Source: CAVPWP01 sp963709395
Lineage (GTDB): Bacteria > Pseudomonadota > Alphaproteobacteria > Rhodobacterales > Rhodobacteraceae
Length of the DNA stretch: 64,000 nucleotides
NCBI GenBank assembly: GCA_963709395.1
Contig: CAVPWP010000012.1
Span: 248,001-312,000, forward strand
Direction of reading: 5' to 3'
Shown here one piece after another: positions 62,758-64,000 of this stretch. A program made the translations under genes and the position numbers. The notes beneath the pieces are model-generated. The model worked only from the letters and a program-made list of their open reading frames with translations, searched no databases and had not been told where the DNA came from. The stretch's first letter is position 1; every line of letters starts with the position of its first letter.

Positions 62758-64000
62758 AGCGTCCCTCCGCCTTGAGCGCTGCAGGTGTAAGGCCCGAGGG
62801 CCCCAGGATATCGGACAGCGCCTCCGACACGCCGGCGGCCATCTCGCGCCCGCCACAGACCATCACGCGCGCCCCGCGGCCGATCAGTCGCGCGACCTCA
62901 GCCGCCTCCGCGCGCAGGGCGTCCTGCACGTAATGCGGCCGCGCGCCTCGGGAGACGGCGGTGACGAGCCGGGCGAGCCGACCCTCAGCCTGCCAGCCGT
63001 GCAGTTCCTCGCCGTAGAGAAAGTCGCTGTCCTTGTGACGCATCCCGAAGAAGAGGTGGATCGGCCTCCGACCCGCGTTTTCGCGCACGAAGCCCGCGAG
63101 CGGCCCCACTCCGGTTCCGGCGCCGATCAGGATGAGTGGCGCGCGGTCCTTGCCCAAGTGGAAGCCGGGATTTCGGCGCAGGAAGGCGGTTACCGTGTTG
63201 CCAGGTTCGAGCGCCGTGAGCTGGCCGGAGCAGAGCCCGCCCGGCTGCCGCTTGACCACGAACTCGACGAAGCCGTCGCGCTGTCCGGAGGCGAGCGAGT
63301 AGAGGCGCGGGACGGGGCTGCCTTCCGGCAGGATCCCGACGAGGTCGCCGGCTTCAAAGCGGGCGAAACCGGTCCGCGTGAGCCGCTGCCAGAACGTCGA
63401 GGGGGGCAAGGCGAAGCGCAGGATCGCGGTCGCGGCCTGCACCTCGGCTCCGTAGTCGCGGCGGGAGAGGAGGGTGAGGGTCTGGGTTGCCGGGTGCACC
63501 GGCTGGTGCACGAGGTCGAGGTCGATCCCCAGCGCCTCGCCCAGTGCCCGGCCCCAGCGCGCGAAGTCCTGCGGTGACTGTCGGTCGACGGTATCGAGGG
63601 GGAGGAGTTCCGCCCAACCCTTCGCCCGGGCCGCGTCGGCCACCTCGTTGGCGTAGGCGCAATAGGCGGGGAAGCCGCGGTCGCCGAAGCCGAGCACGGC
63701 AACAGGCGCATCGGGCGACCGGTCGAGCGCCACCAGCCGGTCGAGGAAGCCCTTTGCCGAAGCCGGTGCCGCGCCGTCGCCGTAGGTCGCTGCAAGGACG
63801 ATGATGCGCCGGGCAGCGGCGTAGCGGTCGGGAGCGAAGGCCGACATTGGGGCGGTATGGACGCTTTGCCCCGCGTCGGTCAGCGCGGCGTGGAGCGTGG
63901 CGGCGAAACCCCAGGTGCTCCCTCCCTCGCTTCCGACAAGGAGGACGGTCTCCGCGCGCGCGGCGGGACGGTTCGCCCGGATGCGCGGCCGGCCGCGGCG
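62738..64000 (-). CDS. Flavodoxin/FAD-dependent reductase, CysJ-like, 5' partial
   Basis: The frame is open to the window edge. From the N-terminal side it shows a linker of arginine and proline, a flavodoxin FMN domain (ETVLLVGSEGGSTWGFAATL, RIIVLAATYGDGAAPASAKG, VLGFGDRGFPAYCAYANEVA), the FAD-binding PRLYSLAS motif, and an NADPH-binding part (LILIGAGTGVGPLAGFVREN, ARVMVCGGREMAAGVSEALS). This is the reductase half of CysJ/P450-reductase-type proteins. The arginine/proline linker before the flavodoxin domain is what would be expected after a PepSY-type membrane region in fused reductases, but that region lies outside the window. Coupling with apbE suggests that a flavinylated partner is part of the system. 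Confidence 0.85.
   Translation of the reverse strand, partial: RRGRPRIRANRPAARAETVLLVGSEGGSTWGFAATLHAALTDAGQSVHTAPMSAFAPDRYAAARRIIVLAATYGDGAAPASAKGFLDRLVALDRSPDAPVAVLGFGDRGFPAYCAYANEVADAARAKGWAELLPLDTVDRQSPQDFARWGRALGEALGIDLDLVHQPVHPATQTLTLLSRRDYGAEVQAATAILRFALPPSTFWQRLTRTGFARFEAGDLVGILPEGSPVPRLYSLASGQRDGFVEFVVKRQPGGLCSGQLTALEPGNTVTAFLRRNPGFHLGKDRAPLILIGAGTGVGPLAGFVRENAGRRPIHLFFGMRHKDSDFLYGEELHGWQAEGRLARLVTAVSRGARPHYVQDALRAEAAEVARLIGRGARVMVCGGREMAAGVSEALSDILGPSGLTPAALKAEGRYVEDVY

Overview
The window looks like chromosomal DNA of an alphaproteobacterium of the order Rhodobacterales (Rhodobacteraceae/roseobacter type). Supporting signs are the strongly GC-rich sequence, the alphaproteobacterial SOS box (GTTC-N7-GTTC) over the lexA promoter, the lptF-lptG-lptD-surA-pdxA-(rsmA) gene order, prfA-prmC followed by a DUF4167 gene, and trpC-moaC-moeA. 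No tRNA, rRNA, CRISPR array or intact insertion sequence was found.

Positions 1 to about 37.5 kb are densely packed and mostly core: comEC (5' end cut by the window), lexA, moeA-moaC-trpC, two EamA-type exporters, SelO, a nucleoside hydrolase, mazG, a catabolic trio (class III aminotransferase, M20 amidohydrolase, agmatinase), a ChaC-like gene, prfA-prmC, a DUF4167 protein with tandem repeats, a divergent oxidoreductase/LysR pair, the lipopolysaccharide-export and envelope cluster with rsmA, pepA-holC, a membrane aspartic protease, marC, an ABC-F ATPase and ndk.

From about 37.5 kb to the end the character changes to accessory. Genes are more widely spaced, with remnants and non-coding stretches of 300 to 800 bp, a dispersed intergenic repeat family and strong hairpins. 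The main islands are a DUF1254/DUF1214 protein; an AraC remnant, a TfoX C-terminal protein and several tiny genes; a GT4 glycosyltransferase paired with a glycogen-debranching-type enzyme; a LacI-controlled sugar ABC transporter with a cytoplasmic GH5-like glycosidase; a membrane-anchored AraC regulator; a B12/SCHIC-domain regulator; an alpha/beta-hydrolase fused to a LuxR-type HTH; a PafA-like phosphatase; a VIT-family metal transporter; and ApbE with a flavodoxin/FAD reductase running off the right end.

Seven otherwise intact genes (comEC, moeA, the chaC-like gene twice, the quinone-oxidoreductase-like gene, the outer-membrane protein, the hydrolase-LuxR gene and the phosphatase) are broken by eight frameshifts, and every one fits exactly one extra base. 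This suggests insertion-type sequencing error more than true gene decay, so these genes are annotated as joined reading frames. No fully new system could be proven. The best candidates for follow-up are the LacI/ABC/GH5 locus, the hydrolase-LuxR fusion with a cysteine nucleophile, and a MITE-like element with 23-bp inverted ends.
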